Shown here piece after piece: positions 63,779 to 64,000 of a stretch of DNA of 64,000 nucleotides. The DNA lies in NCBI GenBank assembly GCA_013112635.1, contig JABFGF010000006.1, forward strand, positions 248,001 to 312,000, written 5' to 3'. Under the pieces are notes generated by a model, which saw nothing but the letters and a program-made list of their open reading frames with translations, made no database searches and was not told the origin of the DNA. Numbering within the stretch: the first letter of the stretch is position 1; every line of letters starts with the position of its first letter. The stretch comes from Calditrichota bacterium (GTDB taxonomy: Bacteria; Calditrichota; Calditrichia; Calditrichales; J004). Position numbers and translations under genes: made by a program.

Positions 63779-64000
63779 TTATTTGAGTTTATACTCACCA
63801 TCTTGAGTTTCGAAATATACTGGCAAAATAGTTGATTCAAATTCATCAATTAGGTTGATTATTTCGTCCATTGTATTTACAGCAAGAACTCTTGTTGGAA
63901 AGGCCTCAATCCTATCATTTTCATCGCCATCAAACGCTTTATCATTTATTAAATGATCAATGAATATTTCCATTGAATAAGCGGTGCCAACCTTAAAACC
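63779..64000 (-). CDS. Partial hypothetical protein at right edge
   Basis: The frame is open from the right edge to a stop at 63779 (74 residues seen). Visible are GFKVGTAYSMEIFIDHLIND and LAVNTMDEIINLIDEFESTI, LPVYFETQDGEYKLK. An internal ATG at 63973 has no ribosome binding site, so the real start lies outside. Function unknown; joined to the next gene as an operon. Confidence 0.5.
   Translation of the reverse strand, partial: GFKVGTAYSMEIFIDHLINDKAFDGDENDRIEAFPTRVLAVNTMDEIINLIDEFESTILPVYFETQDGEYKLK

Noticed and set aside
1-64000. CRISPR arrays, tRNA or rRNA genes
   Set aside because: No regularly spaced direct repeats, cloverleaf-like segment or rRNA core sequence was recognised on reading.

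Overview
The window (about 37-38% GC by eye) looks like chromosome from a free-living, Gram-negative member of the FCB group, most likely Calditrichota or a neighbour such as Ignavibacteria or Marinimicrobia. This rests on four exported proteins ending in a type IX secretion (T9SS) sorting domain with the wording NYPNPFNP, many lipoproteins, DUF5916 and Omp85 outer-membrane barrels, a semiSWEET sugar transporter, and PL6 and GH3 polysaccharide-degrading enzymes. No rRNA, tRNA or CRISPR array was seen. The taxonomic call is inference.

Layout. 1-9.5 kb: flippase end, DUF5916 barrel, Rrf2 regulator, ALDH7-type aldehyde dehydrogenase, SdiA-regulated-like lipoprotein, an RDD/signal peptidase I fusion, and a large Omp85 barrel with a kinase-like front. 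9.5-17.9 kb: a patchwork with much decay: a WD40 remnant, an ADP-ribosylglycohydrolase/GNAT chimera, a dead ParE toxin beside its intact antitoxin, a DUF4442 remnant and an IS3-family tail, among small enzymes, a regulator/membrane pair and a PBP4-type peptidase. 17.9-33.6 kb: FN3-LamG lipoprotein with a CsgG-like partner, a CotH kinase overlapping a four-helix membrane protein, a Rieske/glutamate-synthase-like fusion, a pirin operon, a frameshifted WD40 gene, an HD-PycTM protein, a DtxR regulator, paired small membrane proteins, LMW-PTP, fructosamine kinase and CysH.

33.7-45.4 kb is the most interesting part. An ECF sigma factor gene is followed by a probable anti-sigma factor, a Spy/CpxP-like protein, a MacA-MacB-type exporter, a T9SS-secreted CotH kinase, a HlyD-like protein, a VTC-type polyphosphate polymerase, a DUF4956 membrane protein and a CotH lipoprotein. 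Three transcription-unit starts carry the same motif, GCAwGTT (or ACAAGTT)-N15-GTCwwA, which matches the geometry of sigma-E-like ECF promoters. Looser copies lie before the sigma gene and the anti-sigma gene. I infer one envelope-stress regulon in which the sigma factor controls efflux, a CotH surface kinase and a VTC/DUF4956 phosphopolymer module.

45.6-64 kb: a PL6 alginate-lyase-like T9SS protein, a TPR/serine hydrolase/membrane-AraC group, an AraC-GyrI regulator, an alpha/beta hydrolase lipoprotein, a GNAT gene flanked by structured inverted repeats, an S74 tail-fibre-chaperone protein paired with a small T9SS protein, a GH3 enzyme, a PKD/T9SS protein, and two small unknown genes at the right edge.
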